A stretch of 64,000 nucleotides of DNA from Clostridiales bacterium (GTDB lineage: Bacteria > Bacillota > Clostridia > Peptostreptococcales > Anaerovoracaceae). The stretch covers positions 1 through 64,000 of the forward strand of contig JALFNS010000010.1 of the NCBI GenBank assembly GCA_022773945.1, in the 5' to 3' direction. The position numbers and the translations under genes were made by a program. Each line of letters begins with the position of its first letter. The stretch's first letter is position 1. The notes under the pieces are model-generated. The model was not told the DNA's origin. It did no database searches and worked only from the letters and a program-made list of their open reading frames with translations. Below are positions 44,738-53,977 of this stretch, in pieces.

Positions 44738-46114
44738 CTAAAAACCCAGACATTCAATGTACAGCGCCTGAAATTCCGGATCGTCGGCCGGCTCCAGATG
44801 CTCCGTCCTCTCAGCCAGATTCTCCATCCTCTCAAGCTGAGTCTCCGACAGCAGCGCCATGGCTGTCCCTGCCGAAGCGGCATTCCCCGCGGTAATTATC
44901 TTATCCGGGTTCACATCGGGAAGCAGTCCCGTCCTTACCGCACTCTCTCCGTCTATGTAGCTTCCGAAGGATCCGGCTACTATAACACGGTCCAGTTCCT
45001 CTGCGGTCCTGCCCGCCGATTTGAGGAGCAGCCTGTATGCCGCCTGAATGGCGCCTTTGGTGTACTGAAATTCTCTGATGTCCTTCTGAGTCAGGGCTAT
45101 ATCAGCCCTGCCCTCTCTGGCAAGTACAATGAAATGCCGCCCGGATTCTCCGGACACCATTCTCTCTGCCAGCTCCGCCGGTTCAATCTCCTCCGCCGGT
45201 ACCAGCCTGCCGCTTTTCTCCAGAACTCCGGCATCCAGCATGGCGGCAGCAGCATCTATAAGCCCTGAACCGCAGATTCCCGCAGCCGGGCTTCCTCCCA
45301 CAGTTGAGAAAACCACATCGCCGTCACGAATGGCGACTTTCTCTATAGCCCCCGCTTCGGCCCGCATTCCGCAGCTTATCGATGCGCCCTCGAATGCAGG
45401 TCCCGCCGCGGCCGAACATGCGCGGAGCCTTCCCTTGTCCGCCAGTATCAGCTCCCCGTTAGTTCCTATGTCAATATATAGAGTCAGTCCTTCAATCTTG
45501 TCGATTCCGGCAGCCGCCGCTCCTGCTGTGATATCGCCGCCCACATGGCCGCCGATTCCCGGAATGAGAATCACCTTACCATCCGGATTCATATCAATTC
45601 CCGAATCCGCGCCCTTCATCCTGCAGGTGCCCTCATAGGCGGGGCTGAAGGGTGCATGAGCCAGTGAGGCTACCGGATATCCTGCGAATATATGGGACAT
45701 GGTCGTATTGCCGCAGAGGGCGGCTGCGGTCACTTCGCCGGCGTCCACCCCGGCCTCACGGCAGAGGCTTTCAAGCATTCCGTTTATGCCGTCCAGAAGC
45801 TCCTCCCTCAGCAGTCGCTCCTCATCCTCACCGCGGCAGCAGAAGCTTATTCTGGATATAACGTCTCCGCCGTGAATTCTCTGCGGATTCGGAGCTCCTC
45901 CTGCAGCCAGACACTCTCCCGTCCCGAGATCATATATCATTCCGGCCAGAGTCGTTGTTCCTATATCAAATACCGCACCCGCACCTGATCCGGCGTCTAT
46001 AGCGAACTCTTCAAACCGGGTCAGGAGACCGGCCTTCCTTCTTCCTGCTTCTCCGTCATTTCCTGTGCCGCCGCATCTGCCGCAGCTGCTGCAGTCTCCC
46101 GTACATCTGAACAT
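44738..46114 (-). CDS. RACo-like ATPase for reductive activation of corrinoid proteins
   Basis: 458 residues of the ASKHA/DUF4445 family. Phosphate loops GAVFDIGTTTLAG and YIDIGTNGELIL, plus VAGSFGSYIDGE, define the actin-like ATPase core. Unlike typical RACo, which has an N-terminal [2Fe-2S] ferredoxin domain, here only a short cysteine-rich leader CTGDCSSCGRCGG (about 4-16) precedes the core, so the electron input must differ. Works with the next gene. AAAGGGA before the ATG. Confidence 0.83.
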   Translation of the reverse strand: MFRCTGDCSSCGRCGGTGNDGEAGRRKAGLLTRFEEFAIDAGSGAGAVFDIGTTTLAGMIYDLGTGECLAAGGAPNPQRIHGGDVISRISFCCRGEDEERLLREELLDGINGMLESLCREAGVDAGEVTAAALCGNTTMSHIFAGYPVASLAHAPFSPAYEGTCRMKGADSGIDMNPDGKVILIPGIGGHVGGDITAGAAAAGIDKIEGLTLYIDIGTNGELILADKGRLRACSAAAGPAFEGASISCGMRAEAGAIEKVAIRDGDVVFSTVGGSPAAGICGSGLIDAAAAMLDAGVLEKSGRLVPAEEIEPAELAERMVSGESGRHFIVLAREGRADIALTQKDIREFQYTKGAIQAAYRLLLKSAGRTAEELDRVIVAGSFGSYIDGESAVRTGLLPDVNPDKIITAGNAASAGTAMALLSETQLERMENLAERTEHLEPADDPEFQALYIECLGF

Positions 46115-46209
46115 TAAAAATTCCCTTTCTCATATAATTCACGAACCGGCTGCTGCACACACTGCAACCGCCGGTTCACTTAATTCCATATAAACACTAT
46201 CCGGCCGGG

Positions 46210-46638
46210 CTACTTCCTGAAAGTCAGCCACACTCCCGAATATCCCAGTCTTATCGTCTTTTCATCAAGGATCTTGTACCTGAGACGGCACTCCTTGTTT
46301 ATGACCCAGCACGAAGGCGGATCGAAATCCGCATCATCGCACGAAAGCTCCAGGATTCCAATCTTGCCCGTATCGTCTCCCTTCATCGTGCCTGATATTC
46401 CCGGGTTCCCTGCTTCAGCATCATAGAGGCTGAAAGCTCCGTCCTCATCTATTCTCAATTCATAAAATCCCGTTTCCGTCACCTGATCCGAGGCCATGTC
46501 GTCACACTGCCATTCTCCAATCAGTCTCTCGGGCACCGCCGGCCCTCCGCAGGCGGTCATCAGAACAGCTGCCATAAGCAGCATAATCGCCACAGGCAGA
46601 ACAATTCCTCTTCGTCTCGCTTTTCCCGACCTCTTCAT
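46210..46638 (-). CDS. Predicted lipoprotein
   Basis: 142 residues. Basic N-terminus KRSGKARRR, hydrophobic core and lipobox LMTAC with Cys30, giving a mature protein of about 113 residues anchored outside the cell. The rest has alternating short strands (GEWQCDDM, GFYELRID, KIGILELSC, VWLTFRK) like small lipocalin-fold lipoproteins. No family recognised. GGAGG eight bases before the ATG. Follows the FMN reductase gene. Confidence 0.75.
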   Translation of the reverse strand: MKRSGKARRRGIVLPVAIMLLMAAVLMTACGGPAVPERLIGEWQCDDMASDQVTETGFYELRIDEDGAFSLYDAEAGNPGISGTMKGDDTGKIGILELSCDDADFDPPSCWVINKECRLRYKILDEKTIRLGYSGVWLTFRK

Positions 46639-46696
46639 AATTAATATCCTCCGAACAAAATGATGATTTTTTCTAATTGTACCATATTCGGAGAAC

Positions 46697-47272
46697 TTAA
46701 TCTATAAAACTATGGGCGAAAGCCACGGCACGCGCCTCCTTGCCCTCATCCATGAATGGCTCCTTCAGATTCCTGTGCCGTTCAGCCAGCATTCCAGCAT
46801 ATTCCATGCCGCAGTGACGGCAGAAGCGTTTCATCATCTCCTCGTAGAGATCCGCACCCTTCTCCACCGGATATCCGCAGGTGGTTATAACTGCCAGCTT
46901 CTTCCCCCTGAGAAGAGCCGGTCCGTGGGGATCGTCCCCGTAATACTTGCACGATGAATACACCAGCCTGTCAAGCACCGCCTTCACAGGCGCCGGTGCC
47001 GACCAGAGATATACAGGTGCCGCCACCACGATAAGCTCGCTGTCCGCAGCAGCTTCAAGCAAAGGCCCCATGTCATCATCGACGGCACAGCATATATGCT
47101 CCTTGTCCTTCTGACATTCCAGGCACACCCTGCATCCTGCTATATTCTTCTCATATACATCAAAGTATTCAATGTCCGCTCCTGCATCTGCCAGTTTGTC
47201 CATAAAAGGTCTGAGCAGCGATGCCGTATTTCCTTTCTTTCTCGGACTTCCGAAAATAACCGTTACCTTCAC
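46697..47272 (-). CDS. NADPH-dependent FMN reductase / flavodoxin-fold oxidoreductase
   Basis: 191 residues starting at GTG 47272 with GGGAGG immediately upstream. FMN phosphate loop FGSPRKKGNTASLL, then CRVCLECQKDKEHICCAVDDDM, the cysteine-rich insert of iron-sulfur flavoproteins/Isf, and APVYLWSAPAPVKAVLDR. Likely an electron-transfer flavoprotein or quinone/disulfide reductase. A LytTR-like direct repeat and an extended -10 lie about 110-180 bp upstream, suggesting control by the neighbouring two-component system. Confidence 0.85.
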   Translation of the reverse strand: MKVTVIFGSPRKKGNTASLLRPFMDKLADAGADIEYFDVYEKNIAGCRVCLECQKDKEHICCAVDDDMGPLLEAAADSELIVVAAPVYLWSAPAPVKAVLDRLVYSSCKYYGDDPHGPALLRGKKLAVITTCGYPVEKGADLYEEMMKRFCRHCGMEYAGMLAERHRNLKEPFMDEGKEARAVAFAHSFID

Positions 47273-47386
47273 GCTTCCTCCCTTTCTTTGTCTGCTTATA
47301 GAACAGGAGTCACAACTGACAGGACAAACTCCCACAGCCGGACTCCATTATCTATTAACCGTATATATCAACCCCTTGATGGAGTG

Positions 47387-47452
47387 ATAGTAGCATTTAA
47401 GAACACACTGTGCCGCAACTTGTCATTTTTGACAGGCTGGTTGTCATTTTTG
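47387..47452 (-). promoter_or_regulatory. Candidate LytTR-regulated promoter with direct repeats
   Basis: CAAAAATGACAA occurs twice on the minus strand (complement of TTGTCATTTTTG at 47420-47431 and 47441-47452), spaced 21 bp start to start, two helical turns as LytTR regulators require. Downstream is an extended -10, TGCTACTAT (47387-47395), with no consensus -35, and the repeat ends four bases before the -35 position, as for an activated promoter. The repeat overlaps the last codons of the histidine kinase gene. Confidence 0.55.
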
Positions 47453-48742
47453 GTTCTGCTGTACATTGTACAGTACCAGCTCGGCAGTGAAGGTTCCCTG
47501 TTCTCTGCGGGCCTCGAAGGCTCCTCCCAGCTTTTGCACACACATTCGCACATTGGCAAGACCCATTCCGTGCTTGCCTGAATCCTTCTTTGTGGTTCTG
47601 AATATTCCCTTCTTTGAATCCTGTTCAACACAAGGGTTCTCTATTCGCACGCAGAGCATGCCGTCAACGTACTTGATTCCCGCGAATATACGTCTGTCAT
47701 CCTCCACAACCCGCGCTGCCGCTTCTATGGCATTGTCCAGAAGATTTCCCAATATGGTTATGCTCATCTCATAGTCAAGATTCATCCCTGCCGGTATTGA
47801 AATGTCCGTGTCCACACGGATGTTTTCGGCGAAAGCTTCGCTGATTTTGAAGTTGAGTATTCCGTCTATAACCGAATTGCCCGTGGATATCACTCTCTCC
47901 GGACTCTCCATCCTCACATTGAGTCCGCGAAGCACCTCTTTAATGCCTTCACTGTCATCTCTGTCAGCGAAATATCCCAGCATGTTCAGATTGTTTCTTA
48001 CATCATGGCGGAAGCTCCGCAGACTGTTCTGCATCTCCTCCATTTCCATGAAGTGATCCGCCTGAATATGGATCTGCTGTTCCATGAGAACCTTTCTCTT
48101 GAACTCAGACTGCTTCTTTTCGAATTCACCGTATATGTAGAAAAGGAGCACTCCCATTATTATCAGCGCCACGTTTTCAGTTATCCCCACATAGTTGACC
48201 AGACGGTTTATCTCCGCATCGGTCATAGAAGGTGTTACATACAGTCTCATGCTGATATTTGATATGAGCATTATAAGCGGCATTATCATGAGAACGGCGG
48301 CATTCTTCGCTGACATTCTGAAGGTTTCTTCCCTCTTCTCAGCCATATGGGAGATGAGAAGTATAAGAAGACAGTAACCTATGTGGCCCGCTGCGGCCAG
48401 TGAATTTCTCACCCACTCCTCCGCGACCTGATAGTCCACCTCCCAGAAAATGAATGACCAGGATATGCTTATGGCCAGAAGAGTAAAAGAGAGCAGAAAC
48501 TTCTTGGAAAAATTCTTCTCAAAAAACGGCATTATGTACATTATGCCTACCGCTTCCGCTACAAGCATGTCATACAGATTAGCAGAAGGCCACAGTGCGC
48601 CGTAAAAAGCGACAGCTATGAAAAAGAGAATCCAGGGAATCTTCTTCGCCCGCTTCATGGGGCCGAACATTTTACTGACTCCGTAAACAAGAACAAAACA
48701 GTCAATAACCCCGTAACACCACAGATAAACAATATCTCTCAT
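47444..48742 (-). CDS. AgrC-type sensor histidine kinase (GHKL/HPK10)
   Basis: 432 residues. Six predicted helices in the first 210 residues, a coiled linker, the H-box FRHDVRNNLNML with the phosphorylated histidine near 245, N-box NLLDNAIEAA and G-box KHGMGLANVR. This is the quorum/peptide-sensing kinase class, but no AgrB, AgrD or other peptide gene adjoins it. Three bases after the response regulator gene. Confidence 0.92.
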   Translation of the reverse strand: MRDIVYLWCYGVIDCFVLVYGVSKMFGPMKRAKKIPWILFFIAVAFYGALWPSANLYDMLVAEAVGIMYIMPFFEKNFSKKFLLSFTLLAISISWSFIFWEVDYQVAEEWVRNSLAAAGHIGYCLLILLISHMAEKREETFRMSAKNAAVLMIMPLIMLISNISMRLYVTPSMTDAEINRLVNYVGITENVALIIMGVLLFYIYGEFEKKQSEFKRKVLMEQQIHIQADHFMEMEEMQNSLRSFRHDVRNNLNMLGYFADRDDSEGIKEVLRGLNVRMESPERVISTGNSVIDGILNFKISEAFAENIRVDTDISIPAGMNLDYEMSITILGNLLDNAIEAAARVVEDDRRIFAGIKYVDGMLCVRIENPCVEQDSKKGIFRTTKKDSGKHGMGLANVRMCVQKLGGAFEARREQGTFTAELVLYNVQQNQK

Positions 48743-48745
48743 TGA

Positions 48746-49453
48746 TTATACCCCGCTCTTCCAGAGCATATATTTCATATGCTCCCCCTGAACACTGTCT
48801 CTGTATGACCTGCTCACAGGCAGAACCGTCCCGTCTGACAGCATTATATCTGTCACATTAACCTTTCGTATTGCATCCATGTTGACTATATATGAAGCAT
48901 GGATGCGGAGAAAAATACTTTTGTCAAGCTCCTCGCAGACATTATTGATCTTCCCGTAGAATTCCGACTCCCCGTTCTTCGTTTTTATGCAGACTTTGCG
49001 TCCCCTTCCCTCGAAATAGAGAATATCGTCGCAGGAAATCTGATGGGTGCATTTGCCTTCCTTGAAGAAATAATACTTCCTGCAGGTGCGCATGTATTCC
49101 ATGCACTCTCCCGTCACCTTCCTGACCTGATCCTCAGTGAAAGGTTTCTCCATAAACCGGAAGGGCAGGCACTCGAAAACCTTGTAAACATGCTCTCTGT
49201 GCTGAGTCATGAATACAATAAGAGCGCTTTCATCTTTCTTTCTGATTTCACCTGCCAGCTGTACGCCATCGGTACTGCCGATTTCTATATCCAGGAAATA
49301 TACACTCGCCTTACCGCCTGAATCCATCCATGTGCGAATGCTCTCTCCCGAGGTAAAGACCTCCGTCTCCACCTCGGGGAGCTTCATATCCAGAATGGTT
49401 TCTTCCACAAGTGATGCTGTTTTTCTGTCGTCGTCACAAATTACTATGAGCAT
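48746..49453 (-). CDS. LytTR-family response regulator
   Basis: 235 residues. Receiver domain with acidic pair CDDD, phosphoacceptor aspartate in YFLDIEIGSTDG (about 53-56) and lysine in RFMEKPF; LytTR DNA-binding domain from about 130 with KVCIKTKNGESEFYGKI and LPVSRSYRD. Partner of the kinase that follows. Its probable target is the direct repeat 1.3 kb downstream. Ten bases after the thioredoxin gene. Confidence 0.94.
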   Translation of the reverse strand: MLIVICDDDRKTASLVEETILDMKLPEVETEVFTSGESIRTWMDSGGKASVYFLDIEIGSTDGVQLAGEIRKKDESALIVFMTQHREHVYKVFECLPFRFMEKPFTEDQVRKVTGECMEYMRTCRKYYFFKEGKCTHQISCDDILYFEGRGRKVCIKTKNGESEFYGKINNVCEELDKSIFLRIHASYIVNMDAIRKVNVTDIMLSDGTVLPVSRSYRDSVQGEHMKYMLWKSGV

Positions 49454-49462
49454 TCTCTTTCT

Positions 49463-49768
49463 CTACAGCAGGGCAAGGATGTCATCCTTAGGCATTGCGC
49501 CTACAGCCTTATTGGCAATTTCGCCCTTCTTCATAACTACCAGTGTAGGTATGCTTGTAACTCCGAACTGCGCGGCCAGAGCCTGCTGCTCGTCTATATT
49601 GATTTTTCCCACCTTGATGTCCGGGCGTTCTGCCGCTATCTCCTCGAGAACCGGACCCACCATCCGGCAGGGACCGCACCATGATGCCCAGAAATCCAGA
49701 AGCACAGGTTTCTCGGAGTCCATAACCTCAATAAGAAAATTCTCTTCGCTGATATTAATAGTCGACAT
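49463..49768 (-). CDS. trxA: Thioredoxin
   Basis: 101 residues with the active site FWASWCGPCRMVGPVLEE, the cis-proline TSIPTLVVMKKGE and the usual length. Start at ATG 49768, seven bases after AGGAGG; a TTG two codons earlier is less likely. Reduces disulfides using thioredoxin reductase, which is not in this window. Directly upstream of the response regulator. Confidence 0.95.
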   Translation of the reverse strand: MSTINISEENFLIEVMDSEKPVLLDFWASWCGPCRMVGPVLEEIAAERPDIKVGKINIDEQQALAAQFGVTSIPTLVVMKKGEIANKAVGAMPKDDILALL

Positions 49769-49801
49769 TTCCAATCCTCCTTATTTTTTCCTACAGCTTA
49801 A

Positions 49802-50146
49802 TTATACCTTAATGGGATATTTATTCACAAGAATATCAAACTGAAAAAGCAGGATTTCCGTTTCAGCTTCACACTTTCCGGAAAGCTTGCCTTCCTGGGA
49901 GGAGTCCAGCTCTGCGCGGGAACACTCTTTCAGGCCATGGGCAAGCCGGCACTGGCAACCCTCGTGTCACTCGGCAAGCAGGTTATCTTTTACGTTCCCG
50001 CCATGCTGATTCTGGCGTCTTTAATAGGTATTGACGGAATACTGTGGGCAGGTCCGATTTCCGAGTTTCTGGCCTTCGTACTTGGCGGCGGGCTGATGAT
50101 CAGGGAAATCAGACGGCTGGACCGCCATACCACCGTTTCTTCGTAA
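49802..50146 (+). pseudogene. C-terminal remnant of a MATE-family efflux pump
   Basis: An open stretch without start or ribosome site, preceded by a stop (TAA at 49799). From 49862 the translation reads as the last two to three helices of a MATE exporter: FFLGGVQ-like GVQLCAGTLFQAMGKPA, SLGKQVIFYVPAMLIL, IDGILWAGPISEFLAF, ending RRLDRHTTVSS. The N-terminal three quarters are absent; the thioredoxin gene takes their place. The 3' end overlaps the convergent nhaC gene by 38 bp. A decayed gene left by a deletion. Confidence 0.75.
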
Positions 50147-51428
50147 ACAGATAGCACAGCGGCAGTATATACATGTACACGGCAAAAGGCAGTGCATGGA
50201 AATCCACCCCGAAGAAGGACAGAGGCACCGAGCATCCTATGCTCCACGGTATGAAACAGCCTATGAGAATTACCGAATTCTCCATATCGATGGCAAGCTC
50301 CTGCTTAGATGCGCCGCCGTCCTCATAAGGTTTTCTCAGCAGGTCCGCACACATGAGTGTCGCTATGGTCTGGTTGCAGAACACGGCCGCCGACCCTATG
50401 CTGAGCAGGAGCATCATGGAATATCTGCCTATCCTGCTGCAGCCTTTGCTTATCTTATCCTGAAGACTCGACAGCATGCCGGTTCCGTTGAATATACCGG
50501 AATAGGTGCATGAAATCAGCAGTATCATGACGATTTCCAGCATGGATACGAGTCCGCCTCCGTTAAGCAGACTGCCCAGACCGCTGCCTTCCGCCTCATA
50601 TCCCATAATGCATATGCGCAGCACCTCAGGCAGTGCAACTCCCTGCACAAGCCATGCTGTCATTATGCCGCTGAGGATGCTGAGCCCCATGGATATGAGG
50701 ACGCTGACCTTGAGAAGAGGCAGGAGAAGCATGAGGACTGCCGGCAGAAACGACCATAGAGAAAGGCGGAATTCCTTCTCAAAGGATGCGAGCAGACTGT
50801 CGTCCACCTGCGAAATCGGGTGTGTGATCGAGATACCCAGGTATATCAGGGTGCACAAAAGCAGCGGAAGCAGTCCCGTCCGCATCATCATCTTCACATT
50901 GTCGAATATCTTCGTACCCGTAACCGCTGCCACCATGTTGGCGCTGGATGAAACAGGAGAACACCTGTCGCCGAAATAGATTCCCGACATGATAACCCCG
51001 GCGGTAAGAACGGGATCCACACCTCCGCTCCTGGCCAGAGTCATGAAAATCACGCCCACCGTTCCCGCTACGCCGAAGGATGTGCCTATGGCGTAGCTGA
51101 GCAGGCATGACAAAAGAAATGCGATTATCAGGAAAAACGGCGGCGTTATTATCCTGATACCGTAGTAGACAAAAATCGTTATGGTTCCCGACACGCGCCA
51201 CACCGCCGTCAGGAACCCTATAACGCACATTACTTCAATTACTATGAGTGATTCCTTCGCGCCGCCGGCACCCATCCCGGCAAGCTCTCTGATACCGTAG
51301 CCCCGCTTCAGCCCCACTACTGTGAAGGCTGCGAGACCGACCAGGAGAGCTATGACCATAGAAAAGTCTTTAATGAGTGCGGCCAGCATCACTACCATAA
51401 ATATTGCAAAAGCTATAAGCAGATCCAT
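50109..51428 (-). CDS. nhaC: NhaC-family Na+/H+ antiporter
   Basis: 439 residues with about eleven helices. NhaC features: SYAIGTSFGVAGTVGVIFM, GIYFGDRCSPVSSSANMVA in the core, and FCNQTIATLMCADLL. Exchanges sodium for protons; some members exchange organic anions such as lactate/malate. Start has GGGTG just upstream. Follows the macro-domain gene by 8 bp. Its 3' end lies over the MATE remnant. Confidence 0.9.
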   Translation of the reverse strand: MDLLIAFAIFMVVMLAALIKDFSMVIALLVGLAAFTVVGLKRGYGIRELAGMGAGGAKESLIVIEVMCVIGFLTAVWRVSGTITIFVYYGIRIITPPFFLIIAFLLSCLLSYAIGTSFGVAGTVGVIFMTLARSGGVDPVLTAGVIMSGIYFGDRCSPVSSSANMVAAVTGTKIFDNVKMMMRTGLLPLLLCTLIYLGISITHPISQVDDSLLASFEKEFRLSLWSFLPAVLMLLLPLLKVSVLISMGLSILSGIMTAWLVQGVALPEVLRICIMGYEAEGSGLGSLLNGGGLVSMLEIVMILLISCTYSGIFNGTGMLSSLQDKISKGCSRIGRYSMMLLLSIGSAAVFCNQTIATLMCADLLRKPYEDGGASKQELAIDMENSVILIGCFIPWSIGCSVPLSFFGVDFHALPFAVYMYILPLCYLFTKKRWYGGPAV

Positions 51429-51436
51429 AATTCACC

Positions 51437-51949
51437 CTATAACCTGTCCGAGTACGCCCTGAAAGTTCTCTCGTCGAAGAGAACCCACTTGATCACGTCC
51501 AGTTTACCCGGGTTATTCTCCGCGAAAGACCCGGCAGTTCTGACTGCAATCTCCGCCGCCTCCCGAAGAGGGAAATTGTATATTCCCGTGGAAATTGAAG
51601 GGAATGCTATGGTTCTGATTCCGTTATCCACGGCTAGCTGCAGACATGAACGGTAGCAGGACTCCAGCAGTTCTCTTTCTCTGTGGTCCCCGCCTCTCCA
51701 TATTGGTCCCGGAGTATGTATCACATATTCGCAGGGAAGCCTGTATGCCTTCGTAATCTTAGCCTCTCCCGTGTTGCACCCGTTGAGAAGCCTGCATTCC
51801 TCCAGAAGCTCCGGACCCGCCGCACGATGAATGGCCCCGTCTACGCCGCCTCCTCCCAGCAGGCTTGTGTTCGCCGCATTGACTATGGCCTGAACCTTCT
51901 GATTATCTGTTATATCCCCTTTTACCGCTGTTATCAGTGTGCTGTTCAT
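51437..51949 (-). CDS. Macro-domain ADP-ribose hydrolase
   Basis: 170-residue MacroD/YmdB-like protein. [25 protein letters not shown] holds the catalytic Asn/Asp and the glycine-rich phosphate loop; a second loop is [10 protein letters not shown]. It removes ADP-ribose from proteins or from O-acetyl-ADP-ribose. No sirtuin or ADP-ribosyltransferase adjoins it. GGAGG before the ATG. Confidence 0.94.
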   Translation of the reverse strand: MNSTLITAVKGDITDNQKVQAIVNAANTSLLGGGGVDGAIHRAAGPELLEECRLLNGCNTGEAKITKAYRLPCEYVIHTPGPIWRGGDHRERELLESCYRSCLQLAVDNGIRTIAFPSISTGIYNFPLREAAEIAVRTAGSFAENNPGKLDVIKWVLFDERTFRAYSDRL

Positions 51950-52003
51950 GATATTATCCTCCTTCTCCTAATTATAGGAGAGCTTCGGACAATTATCAAA
52001 CAC

Positions 52004-53977
52004 TTATCTGTTCTTTATAACTCTGTTGAGTATGTATACTGTCATTATTCCTGTCAGAGAAGCCACGAGCAGCATGATGCAGAGAAGGAGGTCTGTTCCG
52101 TCTCCGGTCTGAGTGCCTTCGGCATCCGGCGGATTCTTGTCAGGCTTCTCCTTATCGTCGGTCACGCCCGGCTCCGGCTCCTCAGGCTTCAATGTGTTCG
52201 TAATCTTATACCCCTCAGTCTGGCTTCCCGTTACCTCTGAAATGTACCCCTTGACAATTATCTCACGCACACTGTATTCGTAGAGATTACCGGCCGCGTC
52301 GGCAGCAGGCAGATTGGTAAATGTGAGTGCCCACTTACCTTCATCATCAGGTTTTATTGTCTCGAAGCCTACACATACCGCTTCCGAGCTGCTACCCTCA
52401 GTGTTGCGATAGAGTTCCACTGTAATTATCTCCGGTCTCTGAGACTCTTCATCTTCAGCCCATTCCTTCGTAACATCAAGGCTCGTCGTATCACTTTCTC
52501 CCCCTATAAAAGTCCCGTTGGAGCCTATTCCGCCGCCTCTGGTAACAGAAGTGTTTCCTGTAATCCACACCTTGGCCAGTGCCTTGGTGTTCTCATCTCC
52601 CACTTCGTCAGTATGGAGTCTGATTTCCTCTCCCTTGTTTGCGTCCAGAGTACCCTCCAGCTTGTTCAGAGGAACCTCTTCTCCATTATCGTCCTTATAG
52701 TGGCACGGCACTCCGCCAAGCATTGTGTTTGCGATTGAATAACTCGGGTTTCCGCTGTGGTTGCCCATGTTGTTGCTCGACAATATATAGAGATCTGCGG
52801 CGCCGTCTGCCTTGTTGCCATAAAATGCATTACCGTTCGTCAGATATATCTCAGTTTCCGAAACGGGACAACCCGCATAACCGCCGCCTTCCATAGCGGC
52901 TGTATTTTCGGTTATTACTGCGTTGGTCAGATAGACCTCCCCGTTACTGAAGTTCGTGAATGTGTTAGGATAACCGTTAACATATATGCCTCCCCCGCCG
53001 AAGGCACTGTTGCCATTACCCGTTCCCGTCATCTTGTTGTTCGTAATATATCCGCCGGATATGGTCGCCGTATTCTTATGACTGCTCAAATTGGCCTGCA
53101 CGAATATGCCTCCGCCGGAAGCCCCCGCTTCGTTGCCGTCTATTCTGCCTCCTGTCATCTCCAGAATTTCCGAGCCGTTTGTGGCCATGTCCGGTCCTAT
53201 GGATATTCCGCCGCCGCGCTCGTCGGAAATGTTGTTTCTTATGATGGCGTCACCGCTTATTTTAACCAGATTTTCACCGACACTTCCGGACCATGTGCAG
53301 ATTCCTCCGCCTGAAGCTTTTACCGAGCCCTCCTTCTCATCTACGGCACGATTTTCCTCTATAATGCCTCCGCTCATATTGAAGGTTGCATTGCCGCTGA
53401 GATACACTCCGCCGCCCCAGGTGGCCACGTTGCCCGCAATCCTGCCGCCTGTCATGTTGACCGTGCCGCCGGAGGAAATGTATATTCCTCCACCTGAAGG
53501 TATTCCGCCGCTGCTGACAGTGTTGTTCCGGAGCACCGCGCCATCCTTGATATTCAAAGTTCCCGACACCTGCACAAGGGCGCTTCCTGTCGACAAGGTC
53601 TCCGAATTACCGTCTATGGTAATGTCAGACAGGGCCGCTCCGCTGCCCGTTGCTCTGAAGAGATACCCTGTGAAGGTTTCGCCGCGCTTCACTATGGCAT
53701 TCGTTCCTTTCAGAGATAATTCATCGGAGAAGGTAACTGTCCCTGTTACATATATGGTGGTAATCTCGCTGTTTGCTTCAGCCAGCTCTTTAGCCTTCCC
53801 GAAGGTTTTAACAGCTGTGTCTTTCGTCTCCCCTGTATTGGCGTCATTGCCCTTTGATCCGTTAAGGTATACAGCCTGCACACTGCCGCTGTCATCGGCA
53901 AGCACAGGTATTGCAGATACGCTAAATACCATGACGACTGCCATCAGAATCATCATGGCCTTGTTTCTCAGTTTCAT
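52004..53977 (-). CDS. Secreted beta-helix surface protein with Cna_B stalk and C-terminal anchor
   Basis: 657 residues. Signal peptide to about residue 27 (cleavage after PVLA). From about 35 to 400 a right-handed beta-helix with repeated GGGI(Y/F/C) turns and T-x-N-M-(T/S)-GG-(R/I)-I rungs, adhesin/Pmp-like. A Cna_B-type domain (about 500-600, DVTKEWAEDEE to YKITNTLK), a proline/glutamate spacer, then TGDGTDLLL, one transmembrane helix and RVIKNR. The anchor resembles LPxTG but lacks Leu-Pro. Its ATG overlaps the stop of a 41-codon frame. Confidence 0.8.
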   Translation of the reverse strand: MKLRNKAMMILMAVVMVFSVSAIPVLADDSGSVQAVYLNGSKGNDANTGETKDTAVKTFGKAKELAEANSEITTIYVTGTVTFSDELSLKGTNAIVKRGETFTGYLFRATGSGAALSDITIDGNSETLSTGSALVQVSGTLNIKDGAVLRNNTVSSGGIPSGGGIYISSGGTVNMTGGRIAGNVATWGGGVYLSGNATFNMSGGIIEENRAVDEKEGSVKASGGGICTWSGSVGENLVKISGDAIIRNNISDERGGGISIGPDMATNGSEILEMTGGRIDGNEAGASGGGIFVQANLSSHKNTATISGGYITNNKMTGTGNGNSAFGGGGIYVNGYPNTFTNFSNGEVYLTNAVITENTAAMEGGGYAGCPVSETEIYLTNGNAFYGNKADGAADLYILSSNNMGNHSGNPSYSIANTMLGGVPCHYKDDNGEEVPLNKLEGTLDANKGEEIRLHTDEVGDENTKALAKVWITGNTSVTRGGGIGSNGTFIGGESDTTSLDVTKEWAEDEESQRPEIITVELYRNTEGSSSEAVCVGFETIKPDDEGKWALTFTNLPAADAAGNLYEYSVREIIVKGYISEVTGSQTEGYKITNTLKPEEPEPGVTDDKEKPDKNPPDAEGTQTGDGTDLLLCIMLLVASLTGIMTVYILNRVIKNR

